Positions 53,222 to 61,662 of a stretch of 64,000 bases of DNA are shown in pieces. Positions within the stretch are counted from its first letter, which is position 1. Every line of letters begins with the position of its first letter. The position numbers and the translations under genes were made by a program. Source of the stretch: Virgibacillus_O sediminis (GTDB lineage: Bacteria > Bacillota > Bacilli > Bacillales > Amphibacillaceae); the NCBI RefSeq assembly GCF_042643265.1, contig NZ_JBHRRZ010000040.1:220646-284645 (forward strand), in the 5' to 3' direction. The notes under the pieces are model-generated. The model was given only the letters and a program-made list of their open reading frames with translations, had not been told where the DNA came from and did no database searches.

Positions 53222-54133
53222 GTGAACAAGGCTTTCTTATTGATTATTTTGGGTGCAGCGTTATGGGGGACGATCGGCTGGTATGTAAAACATCTGTATG
53301 ATTTTGGTTTTACTCCAATGGAGGTGGTTACCTTAAGAGTATGGTCCTCCGCAATTATGCTTGGGGGCTATCTGTTGATCCTGTCACCAGAAAATCTGAA
53401 ATTGAAACACCCTGCCGACATCAAGTACTTTCTAGGAACAGGGATTCTGAGCATCATCTTTTTCAACTACTGTATGTTTACAGCAATTGAACTCTCCACA
53501 ATCCCGGTGGCCACCGCCCTGCTTTACACAGCACCGGCATTTGTTACGATTCTTTCATTTATGCTCTTTAAAGAGCCACTGACAAAGGTTAAATTGGCTG
53601 CATTGCTCATCACTCTGACGGGAGTCTGTTTGGTAGTGGGACTGTTGCCTTGGAACTTGGAAGCCGTACAGCTCGGCAGTATTTTATTTGGTCTGGGCTC
53701 GGGGCTAGGCTACGCATTCTACAGCATTTTCAGTAAATACGCGTTTAAAAAATACTCAAGTTTGAGTATCACCAGTTTTACATTCATCGTAGCTTCTGTT
53801 GCCCTCCTGCCATTTTTTCCTTATACAGAAAAAGCCCATCTGCTGACAGATCCTATGGTGCTTTTCTATGCTACAGGACTCGGCTTCCTGCCTACTTCTG
53901 TTGCTTATATCATCTATACATATGGTCTTCAGCAAACAGAAGCATCCAAAGCATCAATACTTTCAACCATCGAGCCTGTGGTGGCAACCGGCATTGGAAT
54001 ATTTGTCTTTCAGGAGAGCTTTTCACTCATTCAGATGGCTGGTATGGCCATGATCATCGGAGCAGTGGTTTTAATCCAGCTATATGGGGACATTGTTGGG
54101 AAGGTGCAATTAAGGCGTAAAAAAACAGGATGA
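53222..54133 (+). CDS. EamA/DMT family permease
   Basis: A 303-residue drug/metabolite transporter with ten membrane helices in two EamA repeats (about 1-140 and 150-290). The first repeat has the ALWGTIGWYVKHLYDFG start and PVATALLYTAPAFVTILS block, the second the ASKASILSTIEPVVATGIGIFVFQE block. Substrate unknown. The GTG at 53222 follows GAGAGGGGG. Confidence 0.88.
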   Translation: MNKAFLLIILGAALWGTIGWYVKHLYDFGFTPMEVVTLRVWSSAIMLGGYLLILSPENLKLKHPADIKYFLGTGILSIIFFNYCMFTAIELSTIPVATALLYTAPAFVTILSFMLFKEPLTKVKLAALLITLTGVCLVVGLLPWNLEAVQLGSILFGLGSGLGYAFYSIFSKYAFKKYSSLSITSFTFIVASVALLPFFPYTEKAHLLTDPMVLFYATGLGFLPTSVAYIIYTYGLQQTEASKASILSTIEPVVATGIGIFVFQESFSLIQMAGMAMIIGAVVLIQLYGDIVGKVQLRRKKTG

Positions 54134-54156
54134 TTATCCACTAACCATCCTGTTTC
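54122..54156. terminator. Bidirectional terminator of the EamA and FbpB-like genes
   Basis: AAACAGGATG (54123-54132) pairs with CATCCTGTTT (54146-54155). The right arm is inside the 3' end of the FbpB-like gene. Confidence 0.75.
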
Positions 54157-54284
54157 TCCTTTACTAATTCTTCCTGTCTCCTTTCCAGGCGCATCTCTAT
54201 TTTCGTGATTTCTTTTTTATTTTCCAGTAATTCCTGTTTATTTTGCTGGACAAGCTGCTCGAAATTTAACGATTTAGGTCGCAT
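54141..54284 (-). CDS. FbpB-like small basic protein
   Basis: A 47-residue protein beginning MRPKSLNFEQLVQQNKQELL and containing ITKIEMRLERRQEELV, the pattern of the FbpB family of small basic proteins. In B. subtilis FbpB works with the sRNA FsrA in the iron-sparing response. AAGGAG is 8 bases before the ATG and TATAAT is visible upstream. No Fur box was identified by eye. YlaN, an iron regulator partner, is encoded elsewhere in the window. Confidence 0.78.
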   Translation of the reverse strand: MRPKSLNFEQLVQQNKQELLENKKEITKIEMRLERRQEELVKEKQDG

Positions 54285-54404
54285 ATGGTACACTCCTTTT
54301 ATGTTTATATGACTATTATACCTTAAAAAGACAAAATATAACCCGAAATTATTTGAACATTTTATAACATTTTATCTTTTTAGTTTGTTTGGAGGATTGA
54401 CAAA

Positions 54405-55568
54405 ATGGAACATTTACTGAATGATAACGTAAAAAACATTGAAATCTCAGGTATCCGTAAATTTTTCAACATAGTATCAGAAGAAGAGGGAGTTGTTTCC
54501 CTGACCATCGGCCAGCCAGATTTTCATACCCCCAACCATGTAAAACAGGCTGCAGAACAGGCATTGAGGGAAAATAAGACCACCTACACAAATAATGCTG
54601 GGATTTTAAAATTGCGGGAAGCCATCTCCAAATTTCAAGAGAGCCGGTATGGACTGACGTATGATGCAGCATCCGAAATCATTGTTACCGTCGGGGCGTC
54701 ACAGGCGATCGATATAACTTTCCGGACGATCCTTCGTACTGGAGACGAAGTGATTCTTCCTGCACCCATTTATCCGGGATATGAACCATTGATCACATTG
54801 GCTGGAGGAAAAGCGGTCCATGTGGATACTGCAGACTACGGCTTTAAACTGACAAAAGATCTTCTGCTTAACAATATTACGGATGAAACGAAATGTGTCG
54901 TTCTCCCCTCCCCTTCAAATCCGACCGGTGCCTCTTACTCCGAGGAGGAACTTCGTGACTTGGTGGAAGTGTTGAAAGATAAAGAGATATTCATTCTTGC
55001 AGATGAAATCTACAGTGAACTGATTTACGACCAACCGCATGCTTCTATTGCCACATTTCCTGCAGTCAGAGAAAAAACGATTGTCATCAATGGTGTGTCA
55101 AAATCCCACTCCATGACCGGCTTCCGCATTGGTTATGCCCTGGCGCCGGAATGGCTGCAGAGCCATATGCTGAAGGTTCATCAATATAATGTATCCTGTG
55201 CATCGTCCATCAGCCAGTATGCGGCATTAGAGGCCCTTCTGGCAGGGTCCGACAGTACCAAAGTAATGAGAAATGAATACGAGGAAAGACGCAATTACGT
55301 TTATGAGAGGCTCATTGAAATGGGGCTGGAGGTAACCAAACCGAACGGGGCCTTCTACTTTTTCCCTAAGTTCCCTGTAAAAAAAATGACTTCTTTTCAA
55401 TTAGGATTGGATTTGGTGCAAAAAGGAAGGATTGCTCTGGTGCCCGGCAGCAGTTTCACCTCTGCAGGGGAAGGTTATATGCGACTGTCTTATGCATACA
55501 GCATGGACACATTAAGGGAGGGGCTGGACCGGCTGGAGAAGTATCTTCAGACAACTGAATTATATTAG
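54405..55568 (+). CDS. patA: Aminotransferase PatA
   Basis: A fold-type I pyridoxal-phosphate aminotransferase of 387 residues. In B. subtilis PatA is assigned as N-acetyl-LL-diaminopimelate aminotransferase, the step between DapH and DapL, both encoded in this window. Motifs: PSPSNPTGASY, the ILADEIYSEL block (Asp binding the cofactor ring) and the PLP lysine in NGVSKSHSMTGFRIGY. GGAGGATT lies upstream of the ATG. Confidence 0.93.
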   Translation: MEHLLNDNVKNIEISGIRKFFNIVSEEEGVVSLTIGQPDFHTPNHVKQAAEQALRENKTTYTNNAGILKLREAISKFQESRYGLTYDAASEIIVTVGASQAIDITFRTILRTGDEVILPAPIYPGYEPLITLAGGKAVHVDTADYGFKLTKDLLLNNITDETKCVVLPSPSNPTGASYSEEELRDLVEVLKDKEIFILADEIYSELIYDQPHASIATFPAVREKTIVINGVSKSHSMTGFRIGYALAPEWLQSHMLKVHQYNVSCASSISQYAALEALLAGSDSTKVMRNEYEERRNYVYERLIEMGLEVTKPNGAFYFFPKFPVKKMTSFQLGLDLVQKGRIALVPGSSFTSAGEGYMRLSYAYSMDTLREGLDRLEKYLQTTELY

Positions 55569-55604
55569 GATGTATGTTTTATTCATCCAGAGATGAAGAA
55601 GCAC

Positions 55605-55763
55605 CTAACTTTTTGCTTTTTCATAAAGATTCAGCAGCCGGTCCAGTTCTTGACTTAAGGAGACAGACTCAGGGTTTGTATAACCTTTGGCGTCACCAAT
55701 TTCAATTAATCTTTTCCTTACTGTTTCTATCTTGAACAACAATGGATCGATGGCAGTCATCAA
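55605..55763 (-). CDS. Spo0E-like aspartyl-phosphate phosphatase
   Basis: A 51- or 52-residue helical-hairpin protein with the Spo0E family signature SLSQELDRLLNLYEK; the SQELD part is the phosphatase active site. The first helix is KIETVRKRLIEIGDAKGYTNP. Such proteins dephosphorylate Spo0A-P and delay sporulation. AAGGAGG lies 9 bases before the TTG at 55763 and 12 before the ATG at 55760. It converges on patA. Confidence 0.88.
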   Translation of the reverse strand: MMTAIDPLLFKIETVRKRLIEIGDAKGYTNPESVSLSQELDRLLNLYEKAKS

Positions 55764-55913
55764 TAGTCTTTGCCTCCTTGGATTCTGTTTCAGATACTTG
55801 CCGAAATGCCTGTATGGTAAAGCAGTCGCCCCGCCGGCACTTCAAGTTCGAATGGCTCCTGTTCTTGTGCTACTATTATAATGAATGATGAAGATGGGAA
55901 AGGATGACTTTCT

Positions 55914-56432
55914 TTGACAAAAGAAAATTCTGAATGGGTGGAGTGGGGAAAAGCAATTGTTGTGGCTTTATTGGTAGCATTTATCCTAAGATCCTTTGTT
56001 TTCGCCACTTCTATTGTTGAAGGAGAGAGTATGGAGCCTACCTTAGAAGATGGGGAAAGAGTGATATTCAATAAGATCGTATATCTTCTTGATGAGCCTG
56101 ATCGCGGAGATGTGGTCATTATCGAACGCCCCTCCAAAAACTACGTGAAGCGGATCATTGGCTTGCCAGGAGAGACCATAGAAATCAGGCACAGTGAGTT
56201 ATATATCAATGGGGAGAGATATGAGCAGACCTTCCTCAACGAGATAGACCTGCAGCGTACAGGCAATATCGGCCAGGTGCACATACCAGAAGGCAGTTAT
56301 TATGTGATGGGCGATAACAGAGCCATCAGCAAGGACAGCAGGAATGGCCTTGGCTTTATTGAAGAGGAATCGATTATTGGAAAAACCGAAGTCATCATCT
56401 ACCCCTTCAGCGAATGGGCCGTGACTAGATGA
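55914..56432 (+). CDS. sip: Type I signal peptidase
   Basis: A 172-residue S26 signal peptidase that cleaves secretory preproteins at the membrane. One N-terminal membrane helix (about 10-30), catalytic Ser39 in GESMEPTL and Lys79 in YVKRIIGLPGE, then the MGDNRAISKDSR box. The size matches the SipS/SipT class of Bacillus. The TTG at 55914 has AAAGGA 8 bases upstream. Confidence 0.95.
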   Translation: MTKENSEWVEWGKAIVVALLVAFILRSFVFATSIVEGESMEPTLEDGERVIFNKIVYLLDEPDRGDVVIIERPSKNYVKRIIGLPGETIEIRHSELYINGERYEQTFLNEIDLQRTGNIGQVHIPEGSYYVMGDNRAISKDSRNGLGFIEEESIIGKTEVIIYPFSEWAVTR

Positions 56433-56443
56433 ATGAGGTTTAC

Positions 56444-56474
56444 AAAAAGGCCGGAACTTCCGGCCTTTTTCTTT
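56444..56474 (+). terminator. Terminator of the signal peptidase gene
   Basis: An 11-bp stem (56444-56454 with 56460-56470), 5-base loop, ending in TTTTTCTTTT. Confidence 0.88.
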
Positions 56475-56476
56475 TA

Positions 56477-56566
56477 TTATGCTTCATTGTCAAATAGACA
56501 GTATCCTATATTCAGCGCCAAAATGCCAAAGCAAATTGCACCAAAAGCAATCTCCCATATTTCCAT
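56477..56566 (-). CDS. Possible 29-residue membrane peptide
   Basis: The frame reads MEIWEIAFGAICFGILALNI and ends CLFDNEA. One hydrophobic helix is flanked by acidic ends. AAGGGGAG lies 8 bases before the ATG, and a minus-strand terminator-type hairpin (that of the signal peptidase gene) follows the stop. No family recognised. The good ribosome site is the main support. Confidence 0.45.
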   Translation of the reverse strand: MEIWEIAFGAICFGILALNIGYCLFDNEA

Positions 56567-56770
56567 ATCATTGGCTCCCCTTTCCAAAAGATGTATACCT
56601 TCCATTGGAGTCTATATGCTATTTCTTCCCTAATATCATACCAATTTCCTCGTCCTAAATAAAGTATTAATATGTTAAAATATGAAATATGATACCGGGC
56701 GGCCACTATATCAGGCAAGCTCCCGGCAGCAGAACGGCTGGAGACATCCAGTAACAAAGCAGGTGAATTC

Positions 56771-57934
56771 ATGCTACATTGCCCCTATTGCGGCGCTAGC
56801 GTAAAAACGGATGAACAGTATTGTATACAATGCGGGAGAAAACTCCCTGAAGATATAAATAACCGCTATAGCAGACAACGTAGATTCGGCCGTAGTTGGC
56901 TCATTCCGATTGTCATGCTGCTGATTTTATTGGCTTCAAGCAGCACGTATTATATACATCTTCAAAACCAGGAAAGTAAGGCAAAAAACCTTTATACTCG
57001 GGGAGAGCAGAGTTTCATGGAGGATGAACTGCATACAGCACGGGACCTGTTCGCGCAGGCTGCTGAACTGCCGGGGGATTTCCATCAAGCGGAAATTTCC
57101 CTGGATTTTATGGATATCGCTCTGGATATAGATCATTCTCTAAAGAAAGCGGAAAGCCTCCTGGAAAAAGAGAAACATCAACAGGCATTATCAACATTAA
57201 ATGAAGCGGAAAATGAACTGAAAAACTTCAATGGTACAGCAGTCAATCATTTGATCGAAAAAATCTCCACCTCACGGGAGTCTATTAAACTTGCTCAATT
57301 AGAAAAGCTGCTTAACAGCGAACCCGATATGGAGCAGCTCAAGTCCCTTCTATGGGAATCAGATGAATTATCAGCCGGAGAAGCAGCAGAAATGACTGAA
57401 TCCATTCGAGAGAAGATTGTTTCCTATACCTTTTCGCATGCAAGTGAACAACTGAACAGTAATCAGTTTAATGATGCTCAGTTTCTGGTGGAAGACGGAC
57501 TTAAATATGCTCCGGACTCGGAAAAGCTGAAAAGCTTGAAAGCAACCATTGAGAAGGAACAAACAGCCTTTGAAAATGCTCAAGTCCAACGGATAGAACA
57601 GGCCGTCAATACTGCCGCTAAGGATGAGCAGCTGAATGAAACTGATGCTGTTGAAATACTGTCCATCGAAGTCAAAGAAGATAATCAGGGCAATTTGATT
57701 GTCTCCGGAGAAGTGGAAAGTGTTGCAACCATACCTATCGAAACAATTCAGGCAGAATATACTCTCTCAACACAGGAGGGTACAGTAATCCTCTCCAATG
57801 AAGTCTATGTGTATCCGGAAAAGTTATTTCCCGGTGAAGTCGGAAGGTTCGAGTTCACCCATTTTGATACAGGCCAACAGAAAGAAGCACCCGTTGCAGA
57901 AATAGATAAAGTCACCTGGTATACGAATGAATAA
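56771..57934 (+). CDS. Zinc-ribbon membrane protein with FxLYD-like domain
   Basis: A 387-residue protein. An N-terminal zinc ribbon (CPYC at 4-7, CIQC at 18-21) faces the cytoplasm. One membrane helix follows at about 44-62, then a long helical, TPR-like outer region (about 70-285) and a C-terminal beta domain resembling FxLYD (SGEVESVATIPIETIQAEYTL to LFPGEVGRFEF). The plan resembles YvbJ/TcaA-type envelope proteins. It ends 31 bases before the protease gene and probably forms an operon with it. Function unknown. Confidence 0.78.
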   Translation: MLHCPYCGASVKTDEQYCIQCGRKLPEDINNRYSRQRRFGRSWLIPIVMLLILLASSSTYYIHLQNQESKAKNLYTRGEQSFMEDELHTARDLFAQAAELPGDFHQAEISLDFMDIALDIDHSLKKAESLLEKEKHQQALSTLNEAENELKNFNGTAVNHLIEKISTSRESIKLAQLEKLLNSEPDMEQLKSLLWESDELSAGEAAEMTESIREKIVSYTFSHASEQLNSNQFNDAQFLVEDGLKYAPDSEKLKSLKATIEKEQTAFENAQVQRIEQAVNTAAKDEQLNETDAVEILSIEVKEDNQGNLIVSGEVESVATIPIETIQAEYTLSTQEGTVILSNEVYVYPEKLFPGEVGRFEFTHFDTGQQKEAPVAEIDKVTWYTNE

Positions 57935-57965
57935 CATGCGGATTTTTTAATGAGGTGAACAAATT

Positions 57966-59105
57966 ATGCGGAGTGGGCGTTTCCTCCCAATATTGATATC
58001 AGCATTTATATTTATTGCAGGAATACTGATGTTCCTCGTCCTTCATCAGCAATGGGAAAAGAAAGAAATAGCAGTAAATAATCCAATCATCCAAAAAGTT
58101 AATACAGAAAGCCAAAAACTGGATTTAAAATCCATCATTCATGAGTCCGAAAAAAACGTTCTCCAAATAGAAGGCCAGAGTGAAAGCAGCACTAAAACCG
58201 GGTCAGGATTCCTTTATAATGAAAGGGGGGATATCATTACCAATGCCCATGTCATCAATGAGGCAGATGTCATTTATGCCCGGACAGCGGATGCCCAGGT
58301 TTATCCTGCCGCGGTAGTTGGCTCAAGCGAAGAGATTGATATAGCTGTAATACGAGTGCCCCAGCTTGCCGGGCAGAATTATGCTTCGGTGGAGAAAACG
58401 GAAACAGCTGAAATTGGTGATGAAGTAATTGCTCTGGGAAGCCCGCATGGTTTTCAAAGCACGGTAACCCTCGGAATCATCTCCGGTGCAGAGCGTAATT
58501 TTTCCGTCGACGGTTATACCTATTCCAATGCCTACCAAATCTCTGCCCCCATCACCCATGGAAACAGCGGCGGGCCTCTAATCAACAGGTATACAGGAGA
58601 AGTTATCGGCATTAATTCAGTTGGAACAGCTGATGGCACCATCGGCTTCAGTATTCCCCTGCCAGAAGTCATTGAACAGATTGAGCAGTGGTCTAATGAA
58701 GTCCAAAATGACGAGCTAGAATTTGCTCAGCCGGAAGATGTAATAACATCATTACAGCCGGAAAGCATTGTGGAGGACGCTGAATATTTGGTGGATTACT
58801 TTCTCGACAGTATCGCCATCCGAGATTATGTCAACGCATATACTCTGCTTGGGAGCTCCCTGCAGATGAAATGGGATTACTCCGACTTTCGCGACAGATA
58901 TATCCAAATTGTAGATATCAATTACTCGGAAATGTCATCAAACATGACAGAAAATAACAGTATCAGCATGCAAACAGAAATAGAAATTGAGAGTAACCAA
59001 CCAAATCAGGAGCAGACAAAACATACCACTAACCATTATGAATTCCATATAGGGTATGAAAATGACCAGCTCAAAATACTGGATATAAAAGTGGAGGAAA
59101 CATAA
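57966..59105 (+). CDS. Membrane-anchored HtrA-like serine protease with C-terminal NTF2-like domain
   Basis: A 379-residue protein. A signal-anchor (6-27) is followed by a trypsin-like domain (about 60-235) with catalytic His95 (TNAHV), Asp125 (EEIDIAVI) and Ser201 (HGNSGGPL). There is no PDZ domain. Residues 255-379 form a different domain (DAEYLVDYFLDSIAIRDYVNAYTLL...) that looks like an NTF2-type fold. HtrA proteases degrade or sense misfolded exported proteins. The upstream zinc-ribbon gene is its likely partner. Confidence 0.85.
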   Translation: MRSGRFLPILISAFIFIAGILMFLVLHQQWEKKEIAVNNPIIQKVNTESQKLDLKSIIHESEKNVLQIEGQSESSTKTGSGFLYNERGDIITNAHVINEADVIYARTADAQVYPAAVVGSSEEIDIAVIRVPQLAGQNYASVEKTETAEIGDEVIALGSPHGFQSTVTLGIISGAERNFSVDGYTYSNAYQISAPITHGNSGGPLINRYTGEVIGINSVGTADGTIGFSIPLPEVIEQIEQWSNEVQNDELEFAQPEDVITSLQPESIVEDAEYLVDYFLDSIAIRDYVNAYTLLGSSLQMKWDYSDFRDRYIQIVDINYSEMSSNMTENNSISMQTEIEIESNQPNQEQTKHTTNHYEFHIGYENDQLKILDIKVEET

Positions 59106-59199
59106 GCATGTGGAATTCTGCAGCCCTTTAGGACTTCAGTTTTTTGTTATTTGCACAAAAAAATTACGTTTTTTATCTAAATCTGGGCGAATCGTCCAT

Positions 59200-59226
59200 A
59201 CGCCTTGGCCTTTATTACATATAGTA
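59200..59226 (+). promoter_or_regulatory. Possible sigma-K promoter of the yjcZ-like gene
   Basis: AC at 59200-59201, 16-base spacer, and CATATAGTA at 59218-59226, which fits the sigma-K -10 form CATANNNTA. It lies 32 bases before the start codon. Expected for a late mother-cell gene, but the -35 is only two bases. Confidence 0.45.
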
Positions 59227-59257
59227 TAACTGTAATGTAAGTAGGAGGTGGATAGAA

Positions 59258-59422
59258 ATGGGATATAACAATTATGGTTTTGGCGGTGTCGGTAACAATG
59301 TCGGCGGCATTGGCAACTATGCCTGCGGGTACCCTTATGGAGGATCACACCGCGATTCCTTTGCGTTAATAGTGGTTCTTTTCATTCTTCTAATCATCGT
59401 AGGCGCAGCATTCTACTGCTAA
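59258..59422 (+). CDS. YjcZ family sporulation protein
   Basis: A 54-residue protein: a Gly/Asn/Tyr-rich N-terminal half (MGYNNYGFGGVGNN...) and a C-terminal membrane helix with the family string FALIVVLFILLIIVGAAFYC. YjcZ-type proteins are small spore-associated proteins present in many copies in Bacillaceae. AGGAGGTG lies 8 bases before the ATG. Confidence 0.9.
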   Translation: MGYNNYGFGGVGNNVGGIGNYACGYPYGGSHRDSFALIVVLFILLIIVGAAFYC

Positions 59423-59567
59423 ACATGAATCACAACGCCCTTCCAGACAGAATCTTTTATTTACTTTTTAACCTAATAAGAAAATCCCGGCCTCTCTCCT
59501 AACCCATTGGTGAAAGCCCGAGATTTTCTCGTATGTGGAACTGGTGGAAATGTACTATCTAATATAC

Positions 59568-59605
59568 AAACAGCTTGTGCCATGTCAGGCACAAGCTGTT
59601 TTTAT
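59568..59605 (+). terminator. Strong hairpin downstream of yjcZ
   Basis: A 14-bp stem (59568-59581 with 59588-59601), loop ATGTCA, tail TTTAT. It lies 145 bases after the yjcZ stop and 16 bases from the ktrD stop. A second, weaker hairpin (AGAAAATC near 59480 with GATTTTCT near 59522) precedes it. Confidence 0.7.
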
Positions 59606-59620
59606 CATACATATAAACGA

Positions 59621-60991
59621 TCATCCAATAATCATCTTCTCTTTCGGATAATGATAATTGCCGCTCTTCTTGGTGGTTTTGAAGACAAATAAGAGGGTCA
59701 CTATACCGATTCGTCCAATAAACATCAGGATCATCAGCAGAATTTTGCTGAATGTTGACAGCTCACTGGTGATCCCAAGGGATAGGCCAACTGTACCGAA
59801 GGCAGACGTCACTTCAAACAAAATTTCCGATAGGTTAAATGGCTCCATCATTTTCATGACCAAGACAGAAATGAAGACAAAAATCAAAGATAGCAGGGTT
59901 ACTGTAACAGCTTTTAACAGATCATCTTCATACACTTCTCTTTTGAACAGCCGGATGGTCTTCCCTCCGCGTGCGTAGCTGATAATGAATATCACAACCA
60001 GCGCAAACGTGGTCGTCCGGATCCCCCCGCCAGCACTGCTCGGTGAAGCTCCAATGAACATTAGCATGGACATGAACAAATGGTTCTCCTCTGTAAGCTG
60101 ACTGACATCCATCGTCGACAACCCTCCACTTCGGGTGGTTACCGATTGGAATAAGGCATAGAAAAATGCCTCATGCCAAGACTTTCCAGCAAAGAACCCA
60201 TTCATATCAAGCAGATAAATAAATACAGCCCCGACAACTAGCAGAATCAAGAAGGTCATGGTAGTCACCTTCGTAAACAGGCTAAAACGCATCTTATGCC
60301 GATTTTCTCCCTGTGCAAAAATAAAGCTTTTCACTTCTATTAAGACTGGAAAACCAATGGCACCAAATATAATCAGGAGAATGTTGATGAACTGCACGAA
60401 ATAATCATTGCTGAAAGGCTCCAAAGAAGCACCCGTGATATCAAACCCTCCATTGGTTGTGGCACTGATTGTACCGAAGAAACCATGAAGATATGCCTCC
60501 CCAGCTGTAGGGTAATATTGAAGGAAATAAGTTCCTAAGACCAAAAAACCAATCAGCTCGATGGTCAACAGAACAATGACAATCTGCTTAATCAATCTGA
60601 CCATTCCCTCAAAAGAGGTCTGGTTCTGATCGGTCATAATCAGCCGACGCTCTTTAAGAGTAATCTTCTTGCCCAGCAAAAGCCAAATGAACGTTCCGAT
60701 TGCCATAACCCCTACTGCACCAAGCTGCATGATGAGAGCAAGTACGATAATACCTGCAGTACTAAGGACTTCAGCGACTGTAATCGTGCTGAGCCCGGTT
60801 ACACTCAGGGCACTTACCGATGTAAAAAGAATATCAATAAAAGCGATATCCACACCATCCTTATAAATGAACGGCATAGACATCAAGGTTGTCGATACCA
60901 CCACGGCAAGAAAGTAAAAAATCAATAGAATTTTAAATGGTGATAGTTTATGCACCCATCTCATGATGGGGTTCTGCTGTTTGTAGTACAT
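59621..60991 (-). CDS. ktrD: KtrD, potassium-importing membrane subunit
   Basis: Pore subunit of a Ktr potassium uptake system, 456 residues in four M1-P-M2 repeats. The selectivity-filter loops are visible: SVTGLST (about 92-98), TTNGGFD, TTRSGGLST and GTVGLSLG. Partner KtrC is at 43.4 kb; separate ktrC and ktrD loci are also the rule in B. subtilis. AAGGAG lies 7 bases before the ATG at 60991. KtrB remains possible, but the unlinked KtrC favours KtrD. Confidence 0.88.
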   Translation of the reverse strand: MYYKQQNPIMRWVHKLSPFKILLIFYFLAVVVSTTLMSMPFIYKDGVDIAFIDILFTSVSALSVTGLSTITVAEVLSTAGIIVLALIMQLGAVGVMAIGTFIWLLLGKKITLKERRLIMTDQNQTSFEGMVRLIKQIVIVLLTIELIGFLVLGTYFLQYYPTAGEAYLHGFFGTISATTNGGFDITGASLEPFSNDYFVQFINILLIIFGAIGFPVLIEVKSFIFAQGENRHKMRFSLFTKVTTMTFLILLVVGAVFIYLLDMNGFFAGKSWHEAFFYALFQSVTTRSGGLSTMDVSQLTEENHLFMSMLMFIGASPSSAGGGIRTTTFALVVIFIISYARGGKTIRLFKREVYEDDLLKAVTVTLLSLIFVFISVLVMKMMEPFNLSEILFEVTSAFGTVGLSLGITSELSTFSKILLMILMFIGRIGIVTLLFVFKTTKKSGNYHYPKEKMIIG

Positions 60992-61089
60992 GATGCTACT
61001 CCTTATATTTTACAATTATATTCCGAACACTAAAAAAGTCCAGTTGCCTGCAGATTCCCTGAAATTGCTCCCAGTTTCTTGGATGAAAC

Positions 61090-61500
61090 CTATGTTGCAT
61101 CCTTGAATTTGCGAAGAAGTTCCTCCCCCTCGTAGCCTTCGTTCACCAGGAGAGTGAGAATTTCATCAATTTTGTTTTTCTGACGGTCTACGATCTTTCC
61201 CATCAATAATACATTCATATTATCAGAAATTTCATTCACAGCAATGACGGAAGCAATAAAAGTCGCCGGTTGATTGGTTTCTTTGGTGATTTTCCCCTGT
61301 ACAATAATTTCCTCATCAGCTTCGTATAGGGATTTGAAGAAGTCCAAATAGGACTGGTCTGTATATAATTCGATAAGCCAACGGTTCTTGGCATCTTCTC
61401 GGTTAATGATCAGACCATCCAATAAGGAAATCTCATCCTGGACAATATCATCTGCTTCATGTTTCATGATTTCCAAGGATTTCAATTTAAAAGTTTTCAT
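61090..61500 (-). CDS. ywpF: YwpF-like protein
   Basis: A 136-residue soluble protein of the YwpF family, starting MKTFKLKSLEI with the block RWLIELYTDQSYLDFFKSL. In B. subtilis ywpF lies beside mscL/fabZ, so its position here differs. Function unknown. It is upstream of ktrD in the same direction, 98 bases away. Confidence 0.82.
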   Translation of the reverse strand: MKTFKLKSLEIMKHEADDIVQDEISLLDGLIINREDAKNRWLIELYTDQSYLDFFKSLYEADEEIIVQGKITKETNQPATFIASVIAVNEISDNMNVLLMGKIVDRQKNKIDEILTLLVNEGYEGEELLRKFKDAT

Positions 61501-61662
61501 TATATCCCTTCCTCTCTATCACCGAGTTGTACCCTGGTATTGTCCATATCAGTGTATCAAAAAAAATTGTAAATTGATATTTGTACTTCAGCTGATGTTT
61601 GATGCTTTCTATGTAAGGGTACGTGGTTACCAAGGACATAACATTATGATGAGGTGATTACA

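Noticed and set aside
56433..56633. 66-codon plus-strand frame after the signal peptidase gene
   Set aside because: It starts directly at the previous stop and runs through the terminator hairpin.
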